DNA of 17,370 nucleotides, from the NCBI GenBank assembly GCA_946530505.1, contig CAMNAD010000012.1, positions 1 to 17,370 of the forward strand, read 5' to 3'. A model generated the notes under the pieces. That model had not been told where the DNA came from. It ran no database searches and was given only the letters and a program-made list of their open reading frames with translations. Shown here one piece after another: positions 1 through 8,121 of the stretch. How positions within the stretch are numbered: position 1 is the first letter of the stretch; the number at the start of each line of letters is the position of its first letter. The stretch comes from an uncultured Bacteroidales bacterium (lineage in GTDB: Bacteria; Bacteroidota; Bacteroidia; Bacteroidales; UBA932). The translations under genes and the position numbers were made by a program.

Positions 1-1277
1 GAGTGCTCCGCGGCATAAGGGTAGATTCCCCGTTTATGCAGGCCCTCCGAAAAAGGGCCCCTCACGCATCTGTGCTCAAGCTTTCTCCCAATGTACGCCG
101 GCTGGACCGCTGGCTTTGCAGCGGGAATACCAACGTCTATCTTCTATCGGAAGAGGATTCCGTCGCCACCGCCCTCCGGATGGAGCGCCGCTCTCAGGCC
201 GGCATCTGGTTCTCCGCCAGGGAGGATGAGCTCACGCGACAGCTGCCCATTTCCCATCCCAGGCTCCATCTGATAGATATTTCCGCGCTTACCGCACAGT
301 CCCTGAAGAGAGAAGAGGCCCTCTATCCGGTGCATTTCGTGGAGGTGGGAAAGGATGAGGGAGGCCGCCGTGCAGGCTATGTTACCTCCGGCTTCTCCGC
401 CGCCGTGCTTGGCTCGGAGGCTTTCACCTCCGGCGTCAGGGCCTTTCTGACGGAGTGGGGTGCATTCGTGGACAGAGATTACAAGGCGGCTCCCCTGAAC
501 ATAGATGTGGCGGAGGATGTGGATGAGACCGCTCTTGCCTCGCTCAACTGGGTTGGTGTCTGTTTCGAAGACGATGAGACCTCCATCCGCAAGGCCCTGG
601 AAATTGCGGAACGCCGCTTCATGGCCGGCAAGGGCTCCGACCGTTTCGTCATAGCCATAAGGATGGACCGCCCTGCCGTGTATGCCGGATCATTCCAGTT
701 TGCCAAGGATAATTATGGCGTGGAGATGGTGCCCTTCGGCCAGCTGGATACCATCTGGACCTATGACAGCATCACCGGGGGAGAAACCGCCCGATATGCA
801 AAAGCATTCTATGACGGATACACCGAGTCCGCCGGCGGGGGAGTCTCGTGGGAAGATAGGGAAGATGCCATCCTCAAATCCGGCCACACGCCCCTCTGGA
901 ATGCCCTGGAACTGAAGCGCAAGCGCGGACAGGACTATTCCGACTACTTCCACTGCAAGGTGAAGATGCAGCTTTGCGAGTTGTTCTCGCTGGAATATGC
1001 CGGGGTGTATGAGGACATCCCCGTGCAATACGTGGATGCACATTATACTGGCAGCGACCCTTATGTGGGCAGGACCCTGGAATATCTGGCGATAGGGGAG
1101 CATCTCCGCTGGGAGGCATCGCATCTTGCCGCAGGCTACAGGCTCGGCGCCAAAAAAGAAGAGGACCGGATGATCCATACGGACCTGGTCCCCTACGAAA
1201 ATCTTTCGGAAGTGGCGAAGCACTACGACTGGATAGTAGTGCGCACCTCTCTCAGAATATCCAGTGCCAGAGCTTGA
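1..1277 (+). CDS. RyR-domain-containing protein, 5'-truncated by window edge
   Basis: The last 424 residues of a longer protein; the frame is open to the left edge and the GTG at position 3 is not a convincing start. The C-terminus (about residues 356-418 of the visible part) reads as a RyR (ryanodine-receptor repeat) domain: EHLRWEASHLAAGYRLG, then IHTDLVPYENLSEVAKHYD, matching the family pattern of a Trp/His helix, a GW/GY-x-x-G turn, and H-x-x-LVPY-x-x-L-x-E-x-x-K-x-x-D. Prokaryotic RyR domains are small ligand-binding modules often attached to TrkA-N-like Rossmann or channel proteins. Residues 108-155 could be the start of a second alpha/beta domain, but I see no clear GxGxxG. There is no obvious membrane segment in the visible part. 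It converges on, and overlaps by 26 bp, the operon on the other strand, so it is not co-transcribed with it. RyR assignment is fairly sure; overall function unknown. Confidence 0.75.
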   Translation, partial: VLRGIRVDSPFMQALRKRAPHASVLKLSPNVRRLDRWLCSGNTNVYLLSEEDSVATALRMERRSQAGIWFSAREDELTRQLPISHPRLHLIDISALTAQSLKREEALYPVHFVEVGKDEGGRRAGYVTSGFSAAVLGSEAFTSGVRAFLTEWGAFVDRDYKAAPLNIDVAEDVDETALASLNWVGVCFEDDETSIRKALEIAERRFMAGKGSDRFVIAIRMDRPAVYAGSFQFAKDNYGVEMVPFGQLDTIWTYDSITGGETARYAKAFYDGYTESAGGGVSWEDREDAILKSGHTPLWNALELKRKRGQDYSDYFHCKVKMQLCELFSLEYAGVYEDIPVQYVDAHYTGSDPYVGRTLEYLAIGEHLRWEASHLAAGYRLGAKKEEDRMIHTDLVPYENLSEVAKHYDWIVVRTSLRISSARA

Positions 1278-2931
1278 GGAATAATTTCCAGAGCCACTTT
1301 ATTAGCACATACGCCAGCATTATGGCGTAGACTATTATAATCAGGATAATCTTCACCACCTGCCATACGAGCCAGAATATTCCGGCCGTGATGGCGGGCA
1401 GACCGAGGTAGTTCAGCCCCAGCAGCACGGCGATGATGCCAACAGCAATCAGCAGATACATCCCCATACCTTTCACCACAAAACCGAAGACGGTCGCGTG
1501 ACGTTCCCTGCTGTGGTCACCTTCATTCACCATGAATTTCGCGAACAATAGCAGTCCGAGGATGATGATGCACTGCACCACGGGCACCCAGCCGTATGGC
1601 CTCCAGGCGGGATCATTTATGAAATGTGCATAGCGCATCACCGGGTTGAGGGTGTCGTAGAAATTGTAGATGAACGGGGTTCCCAGCAGCGCTATCAGCC
1701 AGAACATCAGGTCGTTACCCAGATTGTACATGACATTCAGGTGCCGCCCCACCTTGGACTTGAGGCCGTAAACGTTCCCTTGTATGCCATAGACTTTCAA
1801 GTTGTCGACCTTCTCCAACAGTTTCCTGGCTTTCACCGTGCCCACACCGCCTATCTTCTTGTTGGCCTCCTTCATCCACTTTTCCGCCAGCTCGGTAATG
1901 GGAGATGTCTCCGGGAAGAAACGTTCCTTCCCCAGGCCCGAGGTGATGCATCCGTTATAGGTCTTTCCCTGATAGGTGTATTGCACCCACCAGACATCGA
2001 TCCTGTCCACGTCCGTTTCCTGGAAGAGGATGTGGCAGCCTCCACCCATGGGGAGCGCATGCTTGTCTATAAAGGCATTCAGAGTGCCCGAGATTTGGGT
2101 ATCTTCGCTGAAAACACCCTTGCTCATGGAATTCTGACGTATATGGAAAAGGTTCCGGCCGCGGCATTTTTCCTTCTGCTCGGCAATCTCACGCACCGCT
2201 GCAACCTTGTCATCGATGAAATAGTCATCGACATAGATATTATACAACTTCTGGTCGATGGCATAACAATGCACGTTCTTGCCATATCCTTCGCAAACCG
2301 GGCACGTAACTTTTGTGGATCCGCCGCAGGTGGAGCAGTTGACTCTTCCGTCACCTCCGCAATTACCGCAGGTCTCATAATAAGTTACGTTCACATAACT
2401 GTAAACAGGTTCCCTGTGCCCGTCCGAGTAAACTTTGTCGGCTGTATGCCGGTACTCCTGACGGGTTCTCTGGATCTGTCCGTTTCCGTGGCATACACCG
2501 CACTGCCTGGTTCCGCTTCCGCCACAGGTAGGGCAGGGGACCTTTCCGGATCCGCCGCATCTGCCGCAGGTCTCTACGTGATGCGAGCCAGGCACTTCGT
2601 AAGATTCGCTCTCCTGTTTGAACTCATTTGTGGAGAGGAGATCATAGTCCCACACTTTTACGTCAGAAGTCCTGAAGAACCGCCGGTTATAAATGCTGCC
2701 GCCCTTGTACGGGAACTGTTTGTTGCTGACGTTACGACTGTCATACTGAGTACGAAGATTCACCGTATAGATAGGGCACAGCTCGTATTTCTGAAGTGTT
2801 ATCTGATCGCCGTAATTGGCGTACGGGTGGCCTTCGCCTTGCGCTGAATAGGCATTCACCAGGTCCTTGACCCTCTTTCTCGCCGCATCGTCGATGGGGA
2901 GAACCTGCCGTCTTATATACTTGTCTTCCAT
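1252..2931 (-). CDS. Polytopic membrane protein with six DnaJ-type CxxC zinc motifs, no J domain
   Basis: A 559-aa protein, last gene of the operon. Two clusters of three cysteine motifs are visible: CGRCGGSG (122-129), CPTCGGSG (133-140), CGVCHGNG (144-151), then CGNCGGDG (188-195), CSTCGG (199-204) and CPVCEGYG (210-217). These are CxxCxGxG-type repeats of the DnaJ central zinc domain, but DnaJ has four and this has six, and no J domain (no HPD motif) is present. Residues 220-400 are soluble. The C-terminus holds about four to five hydrophobic segments (near 408-424, 447-465, 483-508, 512-547) ending in a Trp/Lys-rich helix. It starts 8 bp after the lipoprotein stop. Expected role (inference): an inner-membrane zinc-cluster protein binding unfolded clients or other zinc-ribbon partners of the operon. 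It should not be called DnaJ. Confidence 0.85.
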   Translation of the reverse strand: MEDKYIRRQVLPIDDAARKRVKDLVNAYSAQGEGHPYANYGDQITLQKYELCPIYTVNLRTQYDSRNVSNKQFPYKGGSIYNRRFFRTSDVKVWDYDLLSTNEFKQESESYEVPGSHHVETCGRCGGSGKVPCPTCGGSGTRQCGVCHGNGQIQRTRQEYRHTADKVYSDGHREPVYSYVNVTYYETCGNCGGDGRVNCSTCGGSTKVTCPVCEGYGKNVHCYAIDQKLYNIYVDDYFIDDKVAAVREIAEQKEKCRGRNLFHIRQNSMSKGVFSEDTQISGTLNAFIDKHALPMGGGCHILFQETDVDRIDVWWVQYTYQGKTYNGCITSGLGKERFFPETSPITELAEKWMKEANKKIGGVGTVKARKLLEKVDNLKVYGIQGNVYGLKSKVGRHLNVMYNLGNDLMFWLIALLGTPFIYNFYDTLNPVMRYAHFINDPAWRPYGWVPVVQCIIILGLLLFAKFMVNEGDHSRERHATVFGFVVKGMGMYLLIAVGIIAVLLGLNYLGLPAITAGIFWLVWQVVKIILIIIVYAIMLAYVLIKWLWKLFLKLWHWIF

Positions 2932-2939
2932 GGCCGATG

Positions 2940-3464
2940 CTATTTAGGAGATATGAAGAAAGCCTTGATTACCTTTATTGTAAAGATGATGGCGAAAGCA
3001 ATCAGCATCACAAAAAAGTAGATAGTAAGCGATGGGCTGTAACCCTCTCCGGGAAGGAACTTGAAGGTGGCTTCGAGGCGTTCGGTAGTGCTGGGCTCGA
3101 ATTCTGCCAGGACATCGGTAGATGCCTTTGCCGCGGCTTTCTGGGCCTCATCCTCCTTCATCTTGTCTTTCTTGTGGAGTTTTTCCGCATATTTCTCGCG
3201 GGCGGCCTTTTCCGCCGACTCGGGCCATGAGGCCTTGATCTCGGAGAAGAGTTTTCCGATAGCGATCTTCTTGAAAGGAGATGCTATCTCACGGGCTGCA
3301 TTCGCCGTAAACAGCGAATCGATAGGAATGTTTTCATTCCTGGTTCTCAGTGCTTCCTGCTGCACGGGATCGGTAATCTTCTCCCTCTTATGCTTCTTCG
3401 AGCAGGAAGAGAAGCTCACCACGACCGCAAGAGCAATGATCATCAAGATGTGCAGTCTTTTCAT
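2940..3464 (-). CDS. Putative lipoprotein with C-terminal transmembrane helix
   Basis: A 174-aa protein. The N-terminus is a lipoprotein signal: basic MKR, a hydrophobic core (residues 4-17) and a lipobox ending FSSC with the lipidated Cys at 21, followed by a Lys-rich stretch (SKKHKR). The middle (about 60-135) is charged and helical, rich in Lys/Glu/Ala. A second hydrophobic segment at about 144-168 is followed by Lys and the C-terminus, a likely membrane helix. A lipid anchor plus a C-terminal helix would tether the protein at both ends, either both in the inner membrane or bridging membranes. The residues after Cys21 are basic, unlike the acidic surface-export signal known in Bacteroidota, so surface exposure is not expected. 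It lies 11 bp after the PP2C gene and 8 bp before the Cys-rich membrane protein. I recognise no family. Confidence 0.8.
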   Translation of the reverse strand: MKRLHILMIIALAVVVSFSSCSKKHKREKITDPVQQEALRTRNENIPIDSLFTANAAREIASPFKKIAIGKLFSEIKASWPESAEKAAREKYAEKLHKKDKMKEDEAQKAAAKASTDVLAEFEPSTTERLEATFKFLPGEGYSPSLTIYFFVMLIAFAIIFTIKVIKAFFISPK

Positions 3465-3475
3465 AAAATATTGAA

Positions 3476-4210
3476 TTATAGGATTTTGGCAAGTATTATA
3501 GAAGTATTGTCCGCTCCGCCTCCTTCGCAGGCCATACGGTAAAGGTCTGCGGCGGTAGTCCCTTGGGCGAGGGCCTCTTCAAGCTCGTCGTCCGAAACCA
3601 TGTCGCAGAGGCCGTCGGAGCAGATTAAAAGCGTGTCCCCTTCAAGCATTTTGCCGTCCAGGCTCTCCACCACCAGCCGCCCTTCGCAACCGCCTCCCAG
3701 GCAGTTCAGCAGCAACTTGCTGGCATTGGGATCCCCGGTATAGCCGCGTTCTGTTTCATCGGTGGTCAATTGCCTGAGCATGCCGTTACGGAAGCGGTAA
3801 GTGCGGCTGTCGCCGGCATTGATCAGCCAGATGCGGCCATAGTACCAGATTACTCCGGTAAGGGTGCAGCCCATAGGATGAATCTGTCCCCGGTCGGCAG
3901 CGATGCTGTTCAGTTTGTAGGAGATATAATGAGCTGCTTCGCGTATGTCTTCTTCGAAACGGTCCGGTCCTATCTGGTGCAGGGCGAACTGCTCCTTGAT
4001 CTCGTCCAGTGTGAACCAGCTGGCCTCCTCGCCGTTTTCGTGTCCGCCCATTCCATCGGCAACCAGCAGATAGAAAAATCCCTTCTCAGGGGTCTCGACA
4101 TCCATCGAAACGGCGTCGTCGCGAAGGAACAGCCCGCTCACGGAGAGGGCATCTTCATTATTCTCGCGCACAAGACCCTTGTGGCATATGGCATCGACGT
4201 TCAGTTTCAT
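3476..4210 (-). CDS. PP2C-type Ser/Thr protein phosphatase
   Basis: A 244-aa single-domain phosphatase of the bacterial PP2C (PrpC/Stp1) type, the usual length. Visible motifs: GLVRENNEDAL (12-22, metal-binding Asp20), LLVADGMGGHENGEEAS (48-64, Asp52 and Gly53), INAGDSRTYRFRNG (130-143), LLICSDGLCDMVSDDEL (194-210, Asp199) and GGADNTSIIL (231-240, Asp234). All metal-coordinating Asp positions are present, so it should be an active Mn/Mg-dependent enzyme. Its start codon overlaps the stop of the FHA gene in an ATGA, implying translational coupling. It should reverse phosphorylation by the kinase encoded at 8122-11247 and so reset FHA binding; that partnership is inferred from the operon. There is no signal peptide or membrane helix, so it is cytoplasmic. 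Confidence 0.95.
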   Translation of the reverse strand: MKLNVDAICHKGLVRENNEDALSVSGLFLRDDAVSMDVETPEKGFFYLLVADGMGGHENGEEASWFTLDEIKEQFALHQIGPDRFEEDIREAAHYISYKLNSIAADRGQIHPMGCTLTGVIWYYGRIWLINAGDSRTYRFRNGMLRQLTTDETERGYTGDPNASKLLLNCLGGGCEGRLVVESLDGKMLEGDTLLICSDGLCDMVSDDELEEALAQGTTAADLYRMACEGGGADNTSIILAKIL

Positions 4211-4830
4211 TCCACCGTAAAATCAAGGGTTGCAATGCGTACCCGGTCGCTTTTCTTCAACTCGTATTGCTCGGCCGTGGCGAGTTTGCGTCCGTTAATG
4301 AAAGTGCCGTTGGTCGAGCCCCGGTCGGAAATCTTCCATCCGCCGGAGTGACCTTCGATAAAGCCGTGATGGCCAGATACATAGGGGCAGGTGGAAAGCT
4401 CCGGCCAGATGCCGCAGCTGCGGCCGAATTCCCCCTGTTGAAGCATCAGCCTCCACCCGTTTCCCACCAGCGCCACCGGCCCTGCCACCGCCGCAGTCGT
4501 CAGTTGCGGACCATTATCCGGGAAGGTGCTGCCCCCGAGAGGCGTGCCACCCTCGGCACCGTTAGAGGGAGGGGCCCAACCGCCAGGTTGGGAGGGATGA
4601 GCGGCGGAGCCGCGAACCGGATCGGGGGCAGCAGCCTCCCCGGATGATGATTGTGATTGTGCTGCCGCCAGGTACTTCCGGCCGGGAACCAGGTCGCTGC
4701 CGCAGACGGGGCACTCCGTGCCGCGCTTCGGCTTCTTGCACTCCGGGCACCACTTCAACTCCTTCCCGCACTGATCGCAGAACGCGCTGTCATCGGGAAT
4801 CATACTTCTGCATTCAGGACACTGTATCAT
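4207..4830 (-). CDS. Double zinc-ribbon / FHA-domain protein
   Basis: A 207-aa protein. Residues 1-48 form two zinc ribbons (C4-x2-C7 with C18-x2-C21; C28-x2-C31 with C40-x2-C43). A flexible Gly/Pro/Ser/Ala-rich linker follows (about 50-120), then a C-terminal FHA domain (about 123-207) showing FGRS (135-138), SGHHGFI (152-158) and DRGSTNGTFING (169-180). The Gly-Arg, the Ser/His pair and Asn174 are the residues FHA domains use to bind phosphothreonine, so binding is probably retained. FHA domains read Thr phosphorylation by Hanks kinases. Both junctions are 4-bp ATGA overlaps, with the AAA+ gene upstream and the PP2C gene downstream, suggesting stoichiometric production and a direct bridge between kinase signalling and the AAA+ machine. 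Cytoplasmic. Confidence 0.93.
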   Translation of the reverse strand: MIQCPECRSMIPDDSAFCDQCGKELKWCPECKKPKRGTECPVCGSDLVPGRKYLAAAQSQSSSGEAAAPDPVRGSAAHPSQPGGWAPPSNGAEGGTPLGGSTFPDNGPQLTTAAVAGPVALVGNGWRLMLQQGEFGRSCGIWPELSTCPYVSGHHGFIEGHSGGWKISDRGSTNGTFINGRKLATAEQYELKKSDRVRIATLDFTVE

Positions 4831-7800
4831 AGCACATCCTCCATCATTATCGTTTTACGTTCCTCAGGGGTATGAGTGCCCCCTTCCTCCGCAAGACGCC
4901 CCGCCAGATTGCTCTTCACATCATCGAAGAGGGTGCGTGCTTCGCGGCCGTTGCCGAACATACGGTTCCGATTGTTGTACATCTGCGTAAGCTTGGCCTT
5001 CACGGCATTTTCCGCCATAGAATCAAGCGTATATCCTCCCTTGCGGGCATGAATCATAAAAATCTGGAAAAGCTCTTCCGGATTGTAATCTTCGAAGGTA
5101 ATCCAGTTGCGTTTCGGGAAACGGGAGGGGATGCCACTGTTCGAGTTGATGAAAGTCTGCATCTCGTAGGTGTAGCCGGCGGCTATGCAAACAAACTTGC
5201 CCCGGTCATCCTCCAGGCGCTTCAGGAGAGTCTCCAGAGCCTCTTTTCCGTATCCTCCCTCATATCCTTCCGAACTGAGCTGGTAGGCCTCGTCTATAAA
5301 GAGGATGCCTCCCATGGCAGAGTTGATTACGTGCGAGGTGATGGCAGGAGTTTCACCGATATAGCGCCCCACAAGATTGCTCTTGTCCACCTCGATCACT
5401 TTGGGTGAAGGAAGGGCGCCCATAGAGTAAAGAATCTTGCCCATCAGGCGTGCGACGGTGGTTTTTCCCGTGCCCGGATTGCCCAGGAACAGGTAGTGTC
5501 CGAGGGGAATCTCCGGACGGCGGCCTTCCAGCTTTGCGCTCTCTATCTCGTTGTTGATGGTATGGGCCAGTTTGGTAAGGGAACTCTTGACCCCTTCCAG
5601 CCCGACCAGTGCATTGAGCTCCTCAAGACATTTGTCGATGGAAACCTTCTCCGGCTCTTCGTAAGGGATGTCCTCCGCCAGGGCGGTCCGCACAAGTTCC
5701 GGAGTCCACTGCTCAAAGGGAATGGACTTGAGACGGTTGTTGATGTTGGTCTTGGTCTCGGCCACTTTCTTAATCGCTTCACCGGCATTGCCGAACTTGT
5801 CGTTCTTCATTGCCACCATCCCCTGGAACATATTCAGGGCCTTCATTCGCACGGTTTCGTCTGCCAGGGAGAAATTGTATTTCCTGGCCTTGGCGGCGCG
5901 TTCGTAAATCTCCAGAAGCTCTTCCGCGGAGTAGTCGTCGATGTGGATGGTATGGGAGAATCGGCGCGTCAGGCCGGGATTGGCTCCCAGGAAATCGGCC
6001 ATCTCCTTGGGATAGCCGGCGCAGACCACCACGAACTTGCCCGCCTCGTTCTCCATACGCGTCATCAGGACCTCCAGCGCCTTCTTCCCCTCGGGGCTTG
6101 TGCTCTGCCCGGTGGCATCCACGGGGTTCAGGCCATAGGCCTCGTCGATGAAGAGCACCCCTCCCATAGCTTCCGTGATGGCCGCATCCATATTCTTGGC
6201 AGATTCCCCGGTATACTGGCTGATTATATCCTTGGGCTCTTTCTTCGTGATCCTGTCGGTGGACGTGACGCCCAGGGCACGGAATATCTTTCCCAGGGTG
6301 TTGGCCACGCTGGTCTTTCCCGTGCCGGGATTGCCGGTGAGGATGAAATTGTATTTGGTGAGGCCCTCTGCGGCCTCTCCCATTTCTATGAGCTGCTTCT
6401 GCACGGCGATTTCCTGGGCAATGCGCCTGATCGCATCCTTCACCGCCTTCATCCCCACGAAACCGTCCAGTTCCTTCATCACATCCTCCACTGAGATTTC
6501 CTTGGTGCTTTCTTCGCCCACGATATCGGCATAGCTGAGCACGTCGTCGCCGGCTCCGCGCTGGCTGTGGCGCTCGATTGCAAGATCGAAGAGGTTGCGC
6601 ACCGCACGGGCATTGCCGAAGGTGTCCGTGCGCTTCAGGTACATCTTCTCAAAGACCTTAGGAAGCATCTCTTCCGCCTTGGGATCCAGGGTGAAAGTGG
6701 TTTTCTCGTCGTTGTGCGCCAGGTACATACGGAACAGCTGCTCGAGCTCCTTTGCGTTGTAGTCGGGGAATTCGATGGTGATGTTGCAGCGGGACGAGAT
6801 GCCGGGATTCATCCTCACCAGTTCTCCCATCTCCTTGGTGTATCCTGCCATAATGCATACGAATTCGCCCTTCCGGTTCTCGAGAATGCTGAGGAGGGTG
6901 TTCAGTGCATCCATTCCATAACCGCCTTTACCGTCTCCGCTGCCCTTCAGCGCATAGGCCTCGTCGATAAAAAGGACACCGCCCATCGCCTTGTTGACAT
7001 AGTTCTTGACGTTGGCTTCGGAATCACCCACGAACTGGCCTATCAGATCCTTGCCGGAGATCTCCACGAACTGCCCGGTGGGAAGGGCACCTATCGCATT
7101 CAGCACTTCCCCGAACTTGCGGGCGAAGGTAGTCTTGCCTGTGCCGGGATTGCCGGTGAAGAGGTAATGGTCTTTCAGGAGTTTCTCTTTAACTCCCTTC
7201 TCTTTCTTTGTCTTGACGTTGCGGATGATGGCCCTGATCTTATCCTTCACGCTCTGGAGACCGATGAAACCGTCGAGCTCCGCCAGAATCTGCTCCTCGC
7301 CTTTGGGGATGAAACATTCAGAGTTGTCTATATCCTGTGCTTCAACGGTCTTGCTGCCTCGCAGGCGCGCTTTCACATATATGTCTTCGGCCACTTTTTC
7401 CGAGAGATGCCCGTTGGTGTGCCCAAGTTCGACCTGCCGCATAAACCAGGCAAAGTGGGAATCCAGTTTCTGAGGAAGATCGTCGGAGACCCCTGCACCA
7501 AACCTGTTTTTCAGGACTTCCAGCGTGAGGGCTGTCAGGTCCGCGATCTTGAATGCGGGGAGGACGAAGTCGAACTCGAACAGCCTGTGAACGTCTTTGT
7601 TCTTCTCAAGGAACTCGGAAAGGTCGTTGTGAAGGCCGCACAGCAACACTATGGGCGCACCCTCGATGTTGCGCATGCGCCTGAACAGCTTGTCGAGCTG
7701 GGTCACGTCCGTAGCCTTGCTCTTGGGAAGAAGTTTCTGGGCGTTCGTGATGATCAGGATGCCTTCCTTCAGGGCGGAGATATTCTTGTCGAAATCGTTG

Positions 7801-8117
7801 GAAAACTCTCCCCAGTCGGCGGCGTCGACCACCTTCGGGGCGTGTTTTGCCACCCCGGCCGCAAGCATCTTGTCTGCGATGAGATGGGCGATGAAGTTCT
7901 TTCCGGTGCCGGAGTCACCGAGGATAAGGCTGTCCATGCCTATCCTGGTGCCACCCTGTGCTACCTGGAGTTTCTTGTCCATCTCGTCCAGCAGACCGAC
8001 GATGTCGTCTTTTGCTATCAGGCCTTTCTGGCTGGATGCGCTTGCAAGCTCTTCTCCGCAAAAGCGGCAGTATTTTGCTTCGGGGCGGTTCTCCTTACCG
8101 CATTTCTTGCAGGTCAT
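4827..8117 (-). CDS. Giant AAA+ ATPase: zinc ribbon, degenerate AAA, three CbbX/SpoVK-type AAA+ modules
   Basis: A 1096-aa protein. An N-terminal zinc ribbon (C3-x2-C6, C17-x2-C20) precedes a divergent ATPase-like module with P-loop GDSGTGKN (67-74) and, at the Walker B position, LIITNAQKLL (121-130), lacking the Asp-Glu pair. Three well-preserved AAA+ modules follow, each with GNPGTGKT (322-329, 595-602, 879-886), LFIDEA (382-387, 655-660, 939-944) and a candidate Arg finger after NPG or NSG (Arg443, Arg718/719, Arg999). Each begins with an LDGF/LNAL-(I/V)G(L/M)-x-x-VK signature typical of the CbbX/CfxQ/SpoVK group, which includes Rubisco activase CbbX and the EccA ATPases of type VII secretion. 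Most family members have one or two modules, so three plus a relic is unusual. It probably remodels or disassembles protein complexes; the client is unknown. Gene spacing is 4 bp after the kinase, and its stop overlaps the FHA start. Confidence 0.95.
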   Translation of the reverse strand: MTCKKCGKENRPEAKYCRFCGEELASASSQKGLIAKDDIVGLLDEMDKKLQVAQGGTRIGMDSLILGDSGTGKNFIAHLIADKMLAAGVAKHAPKVVDAADWGEFSNDFDKNISALKEGILIITNAQKLLPKSKATDVTQLDKLFRRMRNIEGAPIVLLCGLHNDLSEFLEKNKDVHRLFEFDFVLPAFKIADLTALTLEVLKNRFGAGVSDDLPQKLDSHFAWFMRQVELGHTNGHLSEKVAEDIYVKARLRGSKTVEAQDIDNSECFIPKGEEQILAELDGFIGLQSVKDKIRAIIRNVKTKKEKGVKEKLLKDHYLFTGNPGTGKTTFARKFGEVLNAIGALPTGQFVEISGKDLIGQFVGDSEANVKNYVNKAMGGVLFIDEAYALKGSGDGKGGYGMDALNTLLSILENRKGEFVCIMAGYTKEMGELVRMNPGISSRCNITIEFPDYNAKELEQLFRMYLAHNDEKTTFTLDPKAEEMLPKVFEKMYLKRTDTFGNARAVRNLFDLAIERHSQRGAGDDVLSYADIVGEESTKEISVEDVMKELDGFVGMKAVKDAIRRIAQEIAVQKQLIEMGEAAEGLTKYNFILTGNPGTGKTSVANTLGKIFRALGVTSTDRITKKEPKDIISQYTGESAKNMDAAITEAMGGVLFIDEAYGLNPVDATGQSTSPEGKKALEVLMTRMENEAGKFVVVCAGYPKEMADFLGANPGLTRRFSHTIHIDDYSAEELLEIYERAAKARKYNFSLADETVRMKALNMFQGMVAMKNDKFGNAGEAIKKVAETKTNINNRLKSIPFEQWTPELVRTALAEDIPYEEPEKVSIDKCLEELNALVGLEGVKSSLTKLAHTINNEIESAKLEGRRPEIPLGHYLFLGNPGTGKTTVARLMGKILYSMGALPSPKVIEVDKSNLVGRYIGETPAITSHVINSAMGGILFIDEAYQLSSEGYEGGYGKEALETLLKRLEDDRGKFVCIAAGYTYEMQTFINSNSGIPSRFPKRNWITFEDYNPEELFQIFMIHARKGGYTLDSMAENAVKAKLTQMYNNRNRMFGNGREARTLFDDVKSNLAGRLAEEGGTHTPEERKTIMMEDVL

Positions 8118-8121
8118 ATGC

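Noticed and set aside
3..5. GTG as true start of the RyR-domain gene
   Set aside because: It is two bases from the window edge with no visible upstream context; truncation is more likely.
1624..2847. 407-codon plus-strand frame opposite the Cys-rich membrane protein
   Set aside because: The minus-strand frame has repeated CxxC motifs and membrane helices; the plus frame is a shadow.
1252..2931. DnaJ chaperone
   Set aside because: No J domain or HPD motif, six instead of four cysteine motifs, and several C-terminal membrane helices.
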